A DNA stretch of 64,000 bases from UBA1366 sp047602575 (GTDB lineage Bacteria; Bacillota; Clostridia; Oscillospirales; Ruminococcaceae), in contig JASGGY010000004.1 in assembly GCA_047602575.1 (NCBI GenBank), positions 36,641-100,640 of the forward strand. Direction: 5' to 3'. Positions 15,518 through 24,076 of this stretch are shown one piece after another (position 1 is the first letter of the stretch; each line of letters opens with the position of its first letter). The notes under the pieces are model-generated. The model saw nothing but the letters and a program-made list of their open reading frames with translations. It was not told the origin of the DNA and made no database searches. The translations under genes and the position numbers were made by a program.

Positions 15518-15718
15518 ATGGGCAAGGTAAGAATGCGGTATGCCACTAAAAACGAAAACACTGGGTACTGGACAAAATACCACACAATAACCGTCAGCAT
15601 GGACTTAGTGGTAAATGATTATGGGGTTATACTTATTGATAGTACGCATGATAAATGCATATCAATCGCCAAAACCAAAATTTCAGAACAGTTTTCTCCT
15701 GTATGGTTATCATGCTGA
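15518..15718 (+). CDS. Small protein of unknown function
   Basis: A 66-residue protein from ATG 15518 behind AAAGGAAG, beginning MGKVRMRYATKNENTGYWTK, with beta-strand-like repeats. It lies between the two paralogues and overlaps the next start. Confidence 0.5.
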   Translation: MGKVRMRYATKNENTGYWTKYHTITVSMDLVVNDYGVILIDSTHDKCISIAKTKISEQFSPVWLSC

Positions 15719-15927
15719 CATTGAAAGAATTTCTTACTATGCTGAACAATCAGTATAGTAAAATTAAAGTACAATACGGCAACGGAACTGTATCCGATGC
15801 TACCCCGTTTATACACAAAGATTCAATCTTATCGCATTTACCGGACAAAAAGTACATGAATTGGCACATTGAGAAAATCGTACCTACCCATAATTATATA
15901 TTCATAAAACTACGTCATACAAACTAA
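15712..15927 (+). CDS. Small protein, full-length paralogue of the 29-residue peptide
   Basis: About 71 residues from ATG 15712 (or 15703), beginning MLTLKEFLTMLNNQYSKIKV, with a longer C-terminal part (HIEKIVPTHNYIFIKLRH). It is the last gene before the terminator and the tRNA. Function unknown. Confidence 0.55.
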   Translation: MLTLKEFLTMLNNQYSKIKVQYGNGTVSDATPFIHKDSILSHLPDKKYMNWHIEKIVPTHNYIFIKLRHTN

Positions 15928-15935
15928 AAAAATAA

Positions 15936-15975
15936 CAAAAAGCACCCTGTCAAAAACTGACAAGGTGCTTTTTTT
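15936..15975. terminator. Bidirectional terminator at the right edge of the prophage
   Basis: AGCACC and TGTCA pair with TGACA and GGTGCT, with an A run on one side and a T run on the other. It ends 15 bp from the tRNA-Pro 3' end, so it can end both the phage operon and the host tRNA transcript. Confidence 0.85.
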
Positions 15976-15989
15976 GCCGTAAATACGGC

Positions 15990-16066
15990 TGGTCGGAGCG
16001 ACGGGACTTGAACCCACGGCCTCTACCACCCCAAGGTAGCGCGCTACCAATCTGCGCCACGCCCCG
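15990..16066 (-). tRNA. tRNA-Pro(GGG), carries attR
   Basis: Acceptor stem CGGGGCG/CGCTCCG, discriminator A and an encoded CCA. The anticodon stem CTACC/GGTAG encloses TTGGGGT, so the anticodon is GGG. The 3' 49 nt (15990-16038) are the right copy of the att repeat; integration therefore left the tRNA intact. Confidence 0.95.
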
Positions 16067-16096
16067 ACGAATAAGCCGGATAAACCGGCTTATTCT

Positions 16097-16186
16097 TGGC
16101 GGAGAAGGAGGGATTTGAACCCTCGCGACAGTTTCCCGCCCTACACCCTTAGCAGGGGCGCCTCTTCACCACTTGAGTACTTCTCC
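16097..16186 (-). tRNA. tRNA-Ser(GCT)
   Basis: Acceptor GGAGAAG/CTTCTCC, long variable arm, loop CTGCTAA giving anticodon GCT, encoded CCA. It is the middle gene of the three-tRNA operon. Confidence 0.95.
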
Positions 16187-16240
16187 GTATGAATTAATCA
16201 TAAATATTCAATTGTATGCCTGCTGGTTGAAAAGAAAGGT

Positions 16241-16329
<89 letters not shown>

Positions 16330-16369
16330 GTATGCTTCCGCAGAAGTGAGCCTTAACTGCGACTTATTA

Positions 16370-16398
16370 ATTTTATCACAACGCAATGCGCTTGTCAA
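16370..16398 (-). promoter_or_regulatory. Promoter of the Ser-Ser-Pro tRNA operon
   Basis: On the minus strand TTGACA (complement of 16393-16398) and TAAAAT (complement of 16370-16375) are 17 bp apart, about 40 bp before tRNA-Ser(TGA). Confidence 0.85.
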
Positions 16399-16463
16399 GT
16401 GTTTTTTTAAAATTCAAATAAAAACCGTGCGGATCCTGAAAAAACCGCCGTGCGCAAACCTTC

Positions 16464-16535
16464 TTACTTTGTTTTCTTTGCCGCGCCGAAAATCGCACCG
16501 ATGAATGCCAAGCCGATGCCGATGATCCACCACAT
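16464..16535 (-). CDS. 23-residue membrane peptide
   Basis: An ATG at 16535 behind AAGGAAGG opens a short frame starting MWWIIGIGLAFIGAIFGAA and ending in a lysine-rich tail. Strong ribosome site plus single helix suggest a real small membrane protein. Function unknown. Confidence 0.5.
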   Translation of the reverse strand: MWWIIGIGLAFIGAIFGAAKKTK

Positions 16536-16677
16536 TGTACTGCCTTCCTTTTCTGTTGTCGCTGTAAATAGTTTACGACATTTCGGTGCTTTTGTCAATG
16601 CTGCGCAATAATTTTCGTGCGCCTGAACATCATTACCGCGCCGGCATATAATGCTGTAGAATGCTGTTGCGGAGGGA

Positions 16678-17571
16678 TTGCCTTTATCGAGTCGAAAAAT
16701 TGTCTTCCTCGTCGTCGGCGGGGATTCGCGCCAGACTTATCTCGCGGCGCGGCTAGCGCGGGAAAACGCGCTGGTGTATACATACGGTCTTGATGGGACA
16801 AATAAAGCGGAGGGCTGTGCCGCGCTGGATGCGCCGGAGGAGCTGCCGGAGAAAGCCGACGTGCTGGTGCTGCCGATTGTGTCGTCAAACGACGGTGTGC
16901 ATGTGACCGCGCCGTTTTTGTCGGATGACGGCATTCCGGTATCGGCGCTGCTGCCCTGTTTAAAGCCCGGTGCGCTGGTCGCCGGCGGGCGGATTATGCC
17001 GGAAACGGATGCGTTTTTCACTGCGCGCGGATTTGCCGTATCCGACTATTTCACGCGCGAGGAGCTGATTATCAAAAACTGCATCCCCACCGCGGAGGGC
17101 GCTTTGCAGATCGCGATGGAGGAGCTGCCGATCACGATGAGCGGCGCGAAGGTGCTGATTACCGGATTCGGACGGGTGGCGAAAGCCACGGCAAAAATCT
17201 TTAAAAGCGTGGACGCTTCCGTGAGCATCTGCGCGCGTAAATACGCGGATCTTGCATGGGCGCAGCTTTACGGCTATGCGCCGGTTCATATTTCTAAACT
17301 TAGCGACGAGATTTCCGGATACGATCTGGTGATCAATACGATACCGGCGATTGTGCTGAATCACGAGATTCTCGCAAAGCTTTCGCCGGAAGCGCTTGTG
17401 ATTGACCTTGCGTCAAAGCCCGGCGGAGTTGATTTTGAAACCGCGCGTCAGCTGCGGCTCAAGGCGATCTGGGCGCTGTCCCTGCCCGGAAAGGTCGCAC
17501 CGGTGACCTCCGGCATCATCATCGCCGACACCGTTGTCAACATCCTGCGCGAGAGGGGTGAGCAGCTGTGA
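16678..17571 (+). CDS. dpaA: Dipicolinate synthase subunit A
   Basis: This 297-residue subunit acts with DpaB to make dipicolinic acid from dihydrodipicolinate-pathway intermediates in the mother cell; the product protects the spore core. It matches SpoVFA in length and layout: an N-terminal domain (KIVFLVVGGDSRQTYLAARL) and a C-terminal NAD(P)-binding domain with VLITGFGRVAKATAKIF. The only in-frame start is a TTG at 16678 with GGAGGG unusually close to it, so the true start is less certain. It overlaps dpaB by 4 bp. It implies a spore-forming host. Confidence 0.9.
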   Translation: MPLSSRKIVFLVVGGDSRQTYLAARLARENALVYTYGLDGTNKAEGCAALDAPEELPEKADVLVLPIVSSNDGVHVTAPFLSDDGIPVSALLPCLKPGALVAGGRIMPETDAFFTARGFAVSDYFTREELIIKNCIPTAEGALQIAMEELPITMSGAKVLITGFGRVAKATAKIFKSVDASVSICARKYADLAWAQLYGYAPVHISKLSDEISGYDLVINTIPAIVLNHEILAKLSPEALVIDLASKPGGVDFETARQLRLKAIWALSLPGKVAPVTSGIIIADTVVNILRERGEQL

Positions 17572-18173
17572 GTTCTTTAGAAAAAATCCGCGTGGGCTTT
17601 GTGATGTGCGGCTCGTTCTGCACGTTTGAGAAAAGCTTTGCCGCGGCGCAGAAGCTGGTGGAGCTTGGCTGTGAGCTGGTTCCGGTGATGTCGGAAAACG
17701 CTTACCGCATCAGCTCGCGCTTTGGCACGGCGCAGGAAAACCACCTGCGTCTGGAATCAATCAGCGGGCGGGATATCATCCATACCATTGAAGCCGCCGA
17801 GCCGATCGGTCCGAAGCGGATGCTCGATGTGCTTGTGGTTGCACCTTGCACGTCAAACACGCTGGCAAAGCTTGCCTACGGCATCACCGACACGCCCGCG
17901 ACCATGGCGGTGAAATCTCACATCCGCAATTCCCTGCCCGTGGTGCTGGCGATTGCGACGAACGACGCGCTGGCAAACAGCGCAAAAAACATCGGCATGG
18001 TGCAGAATTACAAGCATTATTTCTTTGTTCCCTACAGCCAGGACGATTATCAGAGCAAGCCGAACTCGATCGTATCGCATTTTGACCTCATCCCGGAAGC
18101 CATTTCCGCCGCGCTGGAGGGCAAGCAGCTACAGCCCATTATGAAAATCTATACGCGCGATCGCAATTCCTGA
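17568..18173 (+). CDS. dpaB: Dipicolinate synthase subunit B
   Basis: This 201-residue flavoprotein-fold subunit begins EKIRVGFVMCGSFCTFEKSF and contains VLVVAPCTSNTLAKLAYGITD, typical of SpoVFB. It starts at a GTG overlapping the dpaA stop, with a GGGGTGAG-type site upstream. Together with DpaA it forms the synthase. Confidence 0.92.
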   Translation: MSSLEKIRVGFVMCGSFCTFEKSFAAAQKLVELGCELVPVMSENAYRISSRFGTAQENHLRLESISGRDIIHTIEAAEPIGPKRMLDVLVVAPCTSNTLAKLAYGITDTPATMAVKSHIRNSLPVVLAIATNDALANSAKNIGMVQNYKHYFFVPYSQDDYQSKPNSIVSHFDLIPEAISAALEGKQLQPIMKIYTRDRNS

Positions 18174-18183
18174 TACAACACAA

Positions 18184-18450
18184 AGCCACGCCATCCGGTG
18201 TGGCTCAGACTGAAGATAAACCCTCCCAAAGAGGGCGTTGCCCCCTCTGGACTCCTCCACCAAGAGGGTAAAGTTGCCGTGCGCGGCAACTACGTACCCT
18301 TTGGAAACCCATAGTTTTATGGATGATACTTTGATTTTCTTAGCCGATTTGTGCTTTAGCTATTGCTTTGTGATTCCATTAGAACACACGAAAAATGAGT
18401 ATATACTTTTTCTTCAATCTGAAGCCACGCCGCTTAGGTGTGGCTTTTTT
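18184..18450. repeat. Intergenic hairpin array between dpaB and tyrA
   Basis: Two related hairpins (AGCCACGCC...GGTGTGGCT at 18184-18205 and 18423-18444, the second with a T run) flank about 220 non-coding bp. Inside are CCCTC/GAGGG pairs and a perfect AGTTGCCG/CGGCAACT stem near 18270-18290. The second hairpin should terminate dpaAB. The block looks like a small inserted repeat. Confidence 0.5.
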
Positions 18451-18475
18451 GTTTGTGATAATCCGTATGGAGTGC

Positions 18476-18504
18476 TTGACAAAACGCTTTGACTGTGGTA
18501 TACT
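18476..18504 (+). promoter_or_regulatory. Promoter of tyrA
   Basis: TTGACA (18476-18481), 17 bp, TATACT (18499-18504), about 37 bp before the start codon. Confidence 0.85.
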
Positions 18505-18540
18505 TTAAAGCGATAAAGCATCCGGAAAGGCGGCACAGCT

Positions 18541-19386
18541 ATGAACATCGGTATCATCGGGCTTGGCATCATCGGCGGCTCGTTCGCCAAAGCAATCAGA
18601 AAACGCACCGCGCACACATGTCTTGGGACTGACACCAACCCCGCAGCGGTGGAAAAGGCGCTGGAGCAGGAAGCGATTTCCGATGTGATCACAGAAGAAA
18701 ACCTGAGCGAGCTTGATTTCGTGATTGTCAGCCTGTATCCGCGCGGGGCGGTGGACTATCTGCTCAGCCACGCGACGCTGTTTAAAAAAGGTGCGATTGT
18801 GATCGACGTGTGCGGCGTGAAACAATTCATCGTGGGTGCGGTTTCCGCGGCGCTGGCGCAGGCAGGTGTGCGGTTTGTCAGCTGTCACCCGATGGCGGGG
18901 CGGGAGTACTCTGGCTTTGACTTTGCGGTGGACAACCTCTTTGACGGCGCAAGCTTTATCATTACCCCCGATGAAAGCACCGATCCCGCGGCGGCGGAAA
19001 TCGTGCGCGAATTTGCGCTGTCGCTGGGCTTTCACAAGGTTGTGAGCGCTTCGCCGGCGGAGCATGACCGCATTATCGCCTATACCAGCCAGCTTGCCCA
19101 CGTAGTTTCGAGCGCTTACATTAAAAACCCCACAGTTGAGCGACAGGCGGGCTTTTCGGCAGGCAGCTTCAAGGATATGACCCGTGTCGCACGGTTAAAC
19201 GAGGAGATGTGGACGGAGCTGTTCCTGCTCAACCGCGACAGTCTGCTGACGGAACTTGACTGCCTGCTTGCGTCGCTGGGCGAATACCGCGCGGCACTCG
19301 CCGGCGGCGACGGCGAAGCACTCAGGACACTGCTTGCGAAAGGGCGCGCCATGAAGGAGCTTTCCGACCGGAATTTAATGAAATAG
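18541..19386 (+). CDS. tyrA: Prephenate dehydrogenase
   Basis: This 281-residue enzyme oxidatively decarboxylates prephenate to 4-hydroxyphenylpyruvate for tyrosine synthesis. It has the NAD motif GLGIIGG at residues 7-13, the catalytic region FVSCHPMAGREYSGFD and the QLAHVVSSAY helix. No ACT or mutase domain is attached. The start is ATG 18541 behind GGAAAGG. The chorismate mutase fragment at the left edge belongs to the same pathway but lies 18 kb away. Confidence 0.93.
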   Translation: MNIGIIGLGIIGGSFAKAIRKRTAHTCLGTDTNPAAVEKALEQEAISDVITEENLSELDFVIVSLYPRGAVDYLLSHATLFKKGAIVIDVCGVKQFIVGAVSAALAQAGVRFVSCHPMAGREYSGFDFAVDNLFDGASFIITPDESTDPAAAEIVREFALSLGFHKVVSASPAEHDRIIAYTSQLAHVVSSAYIKNPTVERQAGFSAGSFKDMTRVARLNEEMWTELFLLNRDSLLTELDCLLASLGEYRAALAGGDGEALRTLLAKGRAMKELSDRNLMK

Positions 19387-19391
19387 TGTGA

Positions 19392-19426
19392 TAAAAAGGG
19401 TGCTTGGTATAAAGCGCTCTTTTTTA
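19392..19426 (+). terminator. Terminator after tyrA
   Basis: AAAAGGGTGCTT pairs (with G-T pairs) with AAGCGCTCTTTT around GGTAT, ending in a T run. Confidence 0.65.
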
Positions 19427-19439
19427 TTTCACAAAAAAT

Positions 19440-19467
19440 TTGACTTTTCCGCAGAATGTTGTATAAT
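19440..19467 (+). promoter_or_regulatory. Promoter of the PIN/NYN-like gene
   Basis: TTGACT (19440-19445), 16 bp, TATAAT (19462-19467), about 40 bp before the GTG start. Confidence 0.75.
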
Positions 19468-19507
19468 AAGATGAGGAATCTTTATTCAAAAAGAAAGATG
19501 TGATCGC

Positions 19508-20452
19508 GTGTATTTTTTTATCGATTATGAAAACGTCGGCGCAAACGGCTTCGTCGGCATTGACCTTTTAACCGAAAAGGACCATGTTGTGCTGTTCTAT
19601 TCCGAGAACAACTGCCGCCTGCCTTTTTCCCTGCATATGCAGATGATTAAAACAAAAGCGCAGATTGAATATTTCGACATCAAGACCTCAGCGCGCAATT
19701 CGCTGGACTTTCAGCTGTCGTCCTATCTGGGCTATTTTGTCGCAACCCACGCGGATGAGGAATACGCCATCATCAGCAACGACGAGGGCTTTAACCCGAT
19801 CGTGCTGATGTGGAGAAGCAGAAAAATCAAAATTGTGCGATATAAGAACCTTTTGGGCGTCCTCAACGGCACGTTCGGAAACGGCGGCTTCCCGCGCACA
19901 ACCGTCACGGCGCAGAAGCCTGTTGCGGCGGAGGAGCAGGGCGATTTTGAAAAACCTGCGGATTGTGTTGTTGAGCCGGCCGCGCAGGATGCACCGGAAG
20001 CGGACAATCCTGTAGCTGAAGCCGTAAAGGAAGATGCGCCAGCTTACACGGAAATCGCGGCTGACGAACCAGCCGAAGTGACTCCGGACACTGCGCCGGT
20101 CGAGGTGATTTTCACCGCGGAAGCCGCTCCGGTTTCGCTCAAGCCCGTTGTGACAGCCAAACCCGCACAGCCGCAGACCGCGAAAAAGCGCAAGCCGAAG
20201 CCAGCCGTGAAGCAGCCTGAAAAGCAGCCCGCATCGCCGAGTCCGGTTTCTGCGAACATCGTTGACAGCGCGAACCTGCACAGCCTGCTCAGCCAGTTCC
20301 CCGACGATGTGCATAAGATTGAGGAGCTGATCAGCAAGTATAAAACCAAGCAGGGCATCAACAACGCGCTCGTCAAGGAATACGGCAACGATAAAACCAG
20401 CGCCATCTATAAAATCATCAAGCCCCTGCTCAAGGATAAAAAAGGCAAATAA
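19508..20452 (+). CDS. PIN/NYN-like domain protein with Ala/Pro-rich linker
   Basis: The N-terminal 120 residues (MYFFIDYENVGANGF with acidic D and E, then DFQLSSYLGY and YAIISNDEGFNP) look like a PIN/NYN ribonuclease-type fold with a metal-binding acidic pocket. A long low-complexity linker rich in Ala, Pro, Glu and Lys (about 135-250) leads to a small helical C-terminal domain (IEELISKYKTKQGINNALVKEYG). The GTG start has only a weak ribosome site. RNA processing is inferred from the fold only. It is monocistronic. Confidence 0.7.
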   Translation: MYFFIDYENVGANGFVGIDLLTEKDHVVLFYSENNCRLPFSLHMQMIKTKAQIEYFDIKTSARNSLDFQLSSYLGYFVATHADEEYAIISNDEGFNPIVLMWRSRKIKIVRYKNLLGVLNGTFGNGGFPRTTVTAQKPVAAEEQGDFEKPADCVVEPAAQDAPEADNPVAEAVKEDAPAYTEIAADEPAEVTPDTAPVEVIFTAEAAPVSLKPVVTAKPAQPQTAKKRKPKPAVKQPEKQPASPSPVSANIVDSANLHSLLSQFPDDVHKIEELISKYKTKQGINNALVKEYGNDKTSAIYKIIKPLLKDKKGK

Positions 20453-20457
20453 CCGTT

Positions 20458-20497
20458 CCCCCGCTCCGCTTTAACAATCGGTGCGGGGGTTTGCTTT
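20458..20497 (+). terminator. Terminator after the PIN/NYN-like gene
   Basis: CCCCCGC pairs with GCGGGGG, followed by TTTGCTTTT. Confidence 0.75.
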
Positions 20498-20596
20498 TCG
20501 TTTTTCGGCGCATAGGATGCAATTTTCCCTTGATTTCATCGCCTAGCGCCGCAAAATGGTTTTGCGGAAAAACTGTTGATTTTTCATAAATGGCGA

Positions 20597-20625
20597 TTGA
20601 CAATCCGCAGCGAATCCGTTATAAT
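20597..20625 (+). promoter_or_regulatory. Promoter of the GH26-like gene
   Basis: TTGACA (20597-20602), 17 bp, TATAAT (20620-20625). The leader to the start codon is about 85 nt and shows no recognisable riboswitch. Confidence 0.85.
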
Positions 20626-20717
20626 AAGTATCAGACAAACATCAGTGCGTCTGATTTTTTTGCGCTGCCGGTAATCGTTATCACGCGGGAACACGATGTT
20701 CGGCATTTGAAAGGAAT

Positions 20718-22160
20718 ATGTACGATATGGAAGAAAACAAAGTTTACTCCGTCAAGCTCGGCAAAGCAAACTGCGCGCTGGATCTGGGCGACGGTTCGGA
20801 GCGCGGCGAGTATGTCAATCAGGACTATATTCTGCACAAGCTGGGCAGACCGCACCGCGGTGTCAGCCTGATGTACTGCTACTACCCTTATGACAAGGAC
20901 TGGCCGGGCAGAGTCAGCGAGATTTATAAAGAAGGCGTATCCTTCGCGTGGGATTACCCCTATGACGACTACTTCACCTATCGCGGCGGCTTGGGCGGAA
21001 CAACCGACGGCGAGCCGTTCAACCAGATGCGCGACATCCGCCGCCACGGTCAGGACGTTGTGCTGACGCTGACGGTTGACCCGTTTGTGACCGACGACCG
21101 CATCATCGCCATCGCCAAGGACTTAAAGCCCTTCGGACGGATCATGCTGCGCGTTAACCATGAAGCAACCGGCAACTGGTTCAGCTTCAACAAACGCTGC
21201 TCCTATCAGGAGGTTGCGGATTTCTTCTGCCGCTTCCACCGCATCGTCAAGGAAATCGCGCCCAACGTGTCCACCATCCTCTGTATCGGCGGCATTGAGG
21301 ATCTGAACAAAGAAGAAATCGAAAAAGAGCAGGAGTTTGCGCAGGCTGTTCGGGAAACCGACATCTGGTCCGTGGATAAATACATGGCGCTGCACTGGGG
21401 CTGGCCCTATGACGTTGCTGAAAAGGGCGGGCATTCGCACAAGCGCGATACAGTCGACAAAACCTATCTTATGACTAAGGCTTCCTTCGAGCGGTTCAAA
21501 TTCCTCAACGGCGGCACGGAAAAGCAAATGGTTATGAGCGAATTCAATGCCGACGGCGATGTGACCGGACCATACGATCAGGCACAGATGGTCGAGGAAT
21601 TCTGCTCACGCTTAAAAGACGAGAACGCAACATGGTTCTCCGGACTCACCTTCTACCAGTTCCGCGACCGCGGCAGACTGGGGCTTGAGATTGAAGATCC
21701 GAACAACGCCGACGTGGGCGTAGCACAACCCGTTTTGGAAACGTACAAAAAAATCCTGCATGACGATTATTTCAAGCCGTCAATGGAAACCGGTGCGGCA
21801 CTCTCCTTCCCCGCTACGCTGCGCTGGGGCGGCGCGGAGGACGCGGAGGGCATTTCCGTACCGCTCGCATTCGAGAAGAACCCGCATTTCTGTGAGGTTG
21901 TGTTCGACGACGATTCCAACCTCATGATGGAGATCAACGGCAGATGGTTCTATAAATCCCCCAAGGCAAGAACCATCGACCTGATGCCCGCGTTTTTTGA
22001 AAAACCGCTGACCGGTGCCGCAACACTGACCCTTAATTTCTTTGCACCTCCGGCAAGCGGCGAGAACGACCTGAGCCTTTCGGACGGACTTTACAACACC
22101 TATACCGTGATCGAGAAGCTTCCGCAGATCCGCATCCGCTTTGCTCCCATCGAGGCATAG
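20718..22160 (+). CDS. GH26-like (clan GH-A) glycoside hydrolase family protein, cytoplasmic
   Basis: This 480-residue protein resembles beta-mannanase-type barrels: IMLRVNHEATGNWFSFN supplies the acid/base Glu after His, and QMVMSEFNADGD offers the nucleophile Glu. The C-terminal 110 residues form a separate beta-rich region. There is no signal peptide, so it would act inside the cell or be non-enzymatic. The start is ATG 20718 behind AAAGGA. It is monocistronic, flanked by its own promoter and terminator. The exact substrate is unknown. Confidence 0.65.
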   Translation: MYDMEENKVYSVKLGKANCALDLGDGSERGEYVNQDYILHKLGRPHRGVSLMYCYYPYDKDWPGRVSEIYKEGVSFAWDYPYDDYFTYRGGLGGTTDGEPFNQMRDIRRHGQDVVLTLTVDPFVTDDRIIAIAKDLKPFGRIMLRVNHEATGNWFSFNKRCSYQEVADFFCRFHRIVKEIAPNVSTILCIGGIEDLNKEEIEKEQEFAQAVRETDIWSVDKYMALHWGWPYDVAEKGGHSHKRDTVDKTYLMTKASFERFKFLNGGTEKQMVMSEFNADGDVTGPYDQAQMVEEFCSRLKDENATWFSGLTFYQFRDRGRLGLEIEDPNNADVGVAQPVLETYKKILHDDYFKPSMETGAALSFPATLRWGGAEDAEGISVPLAFEKNPHFCEVVFDDDSNLMMEINGRWFYKSPKARTIDLMPAFFEKPLTGAATLTLNFFAPPASGENDLSLSDGLYNTYTVIEKLPQIRIRFAPIEA

Positions 22161-22176
22161 CGGTTCACCAAACAAC

Positions 22177-22205
22177 AAGCCCCCGACTTTCATAGTCGGG
22201 GGCTT
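22177..22205. terminator. Bidirectional terminator
   Basis: AAGCCCCCGACT pairs perfectly with AGTCGGGGGCTT around TTCAT. It serves the GH26-like gene and the flavoprotein gene that converge on it. Confidence 0.85.
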
Positions 22206-22208
22206 TCG

Positions 22209-22910
22209 TTATGCGTTTGTTTTCCATGGACGAGCTTTTTTGAGCCAGCCGCTGTTTTTCCAATAGGCTTCGTCGAGCGGGTTCATGCCGGTTTTTTTAT
22301 AGACCCCGCGCATGATGTGAAAAAGCGCTCTGACTTTAAAAGACGGTACGATATCGCCGTTTCGGCGGACGATTTTTCGCGCGAGCTTTGCGACAGAGCG
22401 GGCGATTTTCTGTTTGTTCTTATCAGAAACCTCATCCCAGCCCAGCGCGCGGACGGATTTTCCGTAGGTGTAAATCTTCCCCACGCCCCAGTAGAAAAAG
22501 CTATGTGTGATGTCCTTGAGCGCTGAGCGATTGCCCCCGCCCGCCGCCGTGGAAATCGCAATCGCTTGTTTGGTGAACATTGTTCCGGACGGGCGATGCA
22601 CCATCCAGCGATAGCCGAAATGATCGAGCAGCGCTTTCATCTGACCGCTCGAGTGAAACACGTAAACCGGCGTCGTCAGAATGATCAGATCGGCTTCGTC
22701 CATGAGTTGTTCAATTCGCGCGGTATATTCCCGATGCGGGCAGTGCTCCTCGCCCTTCATAAAACAGGTCGCGCAGCCCGTGCAGAAATTTGGCATATCT
22801 TCCGGCAAAAACAGCTCCGATGCCTGCGCGCCCAAGTCGTCGATCAGCATTTTCCCGATGTGATAAGTCGAGCCCTTGCGCATCGTGCCGTTGATCATCA
22901 GAACTTTCAT
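22209..22910 (-). CDS. NADPH-dependent FMN reductase/flavodoxin-fold protein
   Basis: From ATG 22910, behind GAGGAG, a 233-residue protein begins MKVLMINGTMRKGSTYHIGK, the FMN phosphate-binding loop of this family. It continues with NFCTGCATCFMKGEEHCPH, a cysteine cluster common in the iron-sulfur flavoprotein-like branch, and TTPVYVFHSSGQMKALLDH. The natural electron acceptor is not known. It is transcribed alone. Confidence 0.85.
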   Translation of the reverse strand: MKVLMINGTMRKGSTYHIGKMLIDDLGAQASELFLPEDMPNFCTGCATCFMKGEEHCPHREYTARIEQLMDEADLIILTTPVYVFHSSGQMKALLDHFGYRWMVHRPSGTMFTKQAIAISTAAGGGNRSALKDITHSFFYWGVGKIYTYGKSVRALGWDEVSDKNKQKIARSVAKLARKIVRRNGDIVPSFKVRALFHIMRGVYKKTGMNPLDEAYWKNSGWLKKARPWKTNA

Positions 22911-23117
22911 GAAAATCTCCTCCGTTTGTCTTTTCTTGTCACTTTTATTATAGGTATTTTGCACGGAATGTCAATGGTTGAAATGTAAATTCTGACGAAA
23001 ATGAACCAGATTTGACGCGGTGTGAAAGAAAAATGTCTTACGGAAATTTTACTTAGTTTGTCGCGCGGAATGTTTGTTATAATTGTAGATTCCGTCATGT
23101 TTTTTTTCGCGGAAATA

Positions 23118-23126
23118 TGCTATAAT
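23118..23126 (+). promoter_or_regulatory. Extended -10 promoter of the HAD gene
   Basis: TGCTATAAT is an extended -10 element about 150 bp before the HAD start. The -35 is poor. Confidence 0.5.
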
Positions 23127-23278
23127 CATAGCGTGAAAGATTTATATATCAGAACAGGAGAGAGAGCGAGCCCATGCACGCTCTTTCATAGCGATTTGAG
23201 CATGGAGCGCATGGGCATTACCAAATGAAATGCGTGAAAACGCTTACCTTTCAAAAAAATGAACGAACGGTGATTGGT

Positions 23279-24072
23279 ATGATTAAGCTGATTGCGGCAG
23301 ATATGGACGGCACGCTTCTCGACGACAATAAGGTTCTCCCCCCCGATTTCGGCGAAACCTTTACCCGGCTTCACAAAAAAGGTACGCTGTTCGCCGTCGC
23401 GAGCGGGCGCTCGTTTTTCACCCTGCGGCATCAGTTTGCGGATGTTTACAACGATATGATTCTCATCTGCGACAACGGCGCGTATGTCTATGACCGCGGA
23501 ACGGTCGAGCAGTCTTCCGAGCTAAAAGAGAGGATCTGCTACGCATTACCGCAGTCTGCGAAAAAATCTCCGACGCAAAGATGCTCGTATGCGGGCTGAA
23601 TGGCTGCTATCACAGAGATTTCGGCGCGGAATTCAACGCCGAGGTCAAGCGGCATTACTGCTCACACGAAATCGTCGATGATTTTTCAAAGCTCGACGAC
23701 CGGATCATTAAAGTTGCACTGTTTAACCCGGGCGTTACTGAGCAGGTTTCTCTCCCCGCGCTGCGCAGGGCGTTCGGCGAGGAATTCTCGCTGGAACTGT
23801 CCGGCGACAGCTGGGTTGACATTATGAACGGCGGTATCACCAAGGGTAAGGCGCTGCGCAGGCTGCAGCAAAAATACGGTGTTTCCTATGAACAGACAAT
23901 GGTGTTCGGGGATTTCTACAACGACTACGAGATGCTGCAAAACGCTTATTACAGCTTTGCGATGGGCAATGCCCACCCCAGCATCAAAAAAGCCGCGAAT
24001 TTCATCACCAAGTCCAACAACGACCACGGCGTGACCTTTGAAATCCGCAACCTTGTTCTCAACGAATCCTAA
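23279..24072 (+). pseudogene. Cof-type HAD phosphatase, frameshifted
   Basis: The first part (MIKLIAADMDGTLLDDN with both motif I aspartates, then VASGRSFFTLRHQF, motif II-like) reads from ATG 23279. It changes frame near 23528-23533, where AGAGAGG appears to carry one extra AG. The second part reads LLRITAVCEKISDAKMLVCG on to a complete C-terminus with TKGKALRRL and VFGDFYNDYEML (motifs III and IV). Removing two bases gives one protein of about 264 residues. All catalytic motifs survive, so this is either recent decay or a sequence error. Substrate is probably a sugar phosphate or flavin phosphate. Confidence 0.85.
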
Positions 24073-24076
24073 AAAA

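Larger units (their letters stand above)
6006..15989. mobile_element. Inovirus-like (filamentous phage) prophage integrated in tRNA-Pro
   Basis: The 9,984-bp unit is bounded by perfect 49-bp repeats and is AT-richer than its surroundings. Gene order matches filamentous phage logic: repressor and divergent switch, small 87-residue protein, tiny coat-like protein plus terminator, large signal-peptide protein with a C-terminal anchor, small membrane proteins, Zot/pI ATPase, rolling-circle initiator. A tyrosine recombinase and a second regulated block of small genes follow. There are no tail, capsid, terminase, secretin or conjugation genes. The missing secretin fits a host without an outer membrane. 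What else it could be: a plasmid-like integrative element that borrowed a Zot gene. The 207 bp between attL and the first gene (6055-6261) are non-coding, GC-rich and rich in short hairpins. Confidence 0.85.

Noticed and set aside
6055..15989. Secretin (pIV) or conjugation genes inside the first element
   Set aside because: None present; all larger frames are accounted for, which supports a monoderm filamentous phage rather than an ICE.
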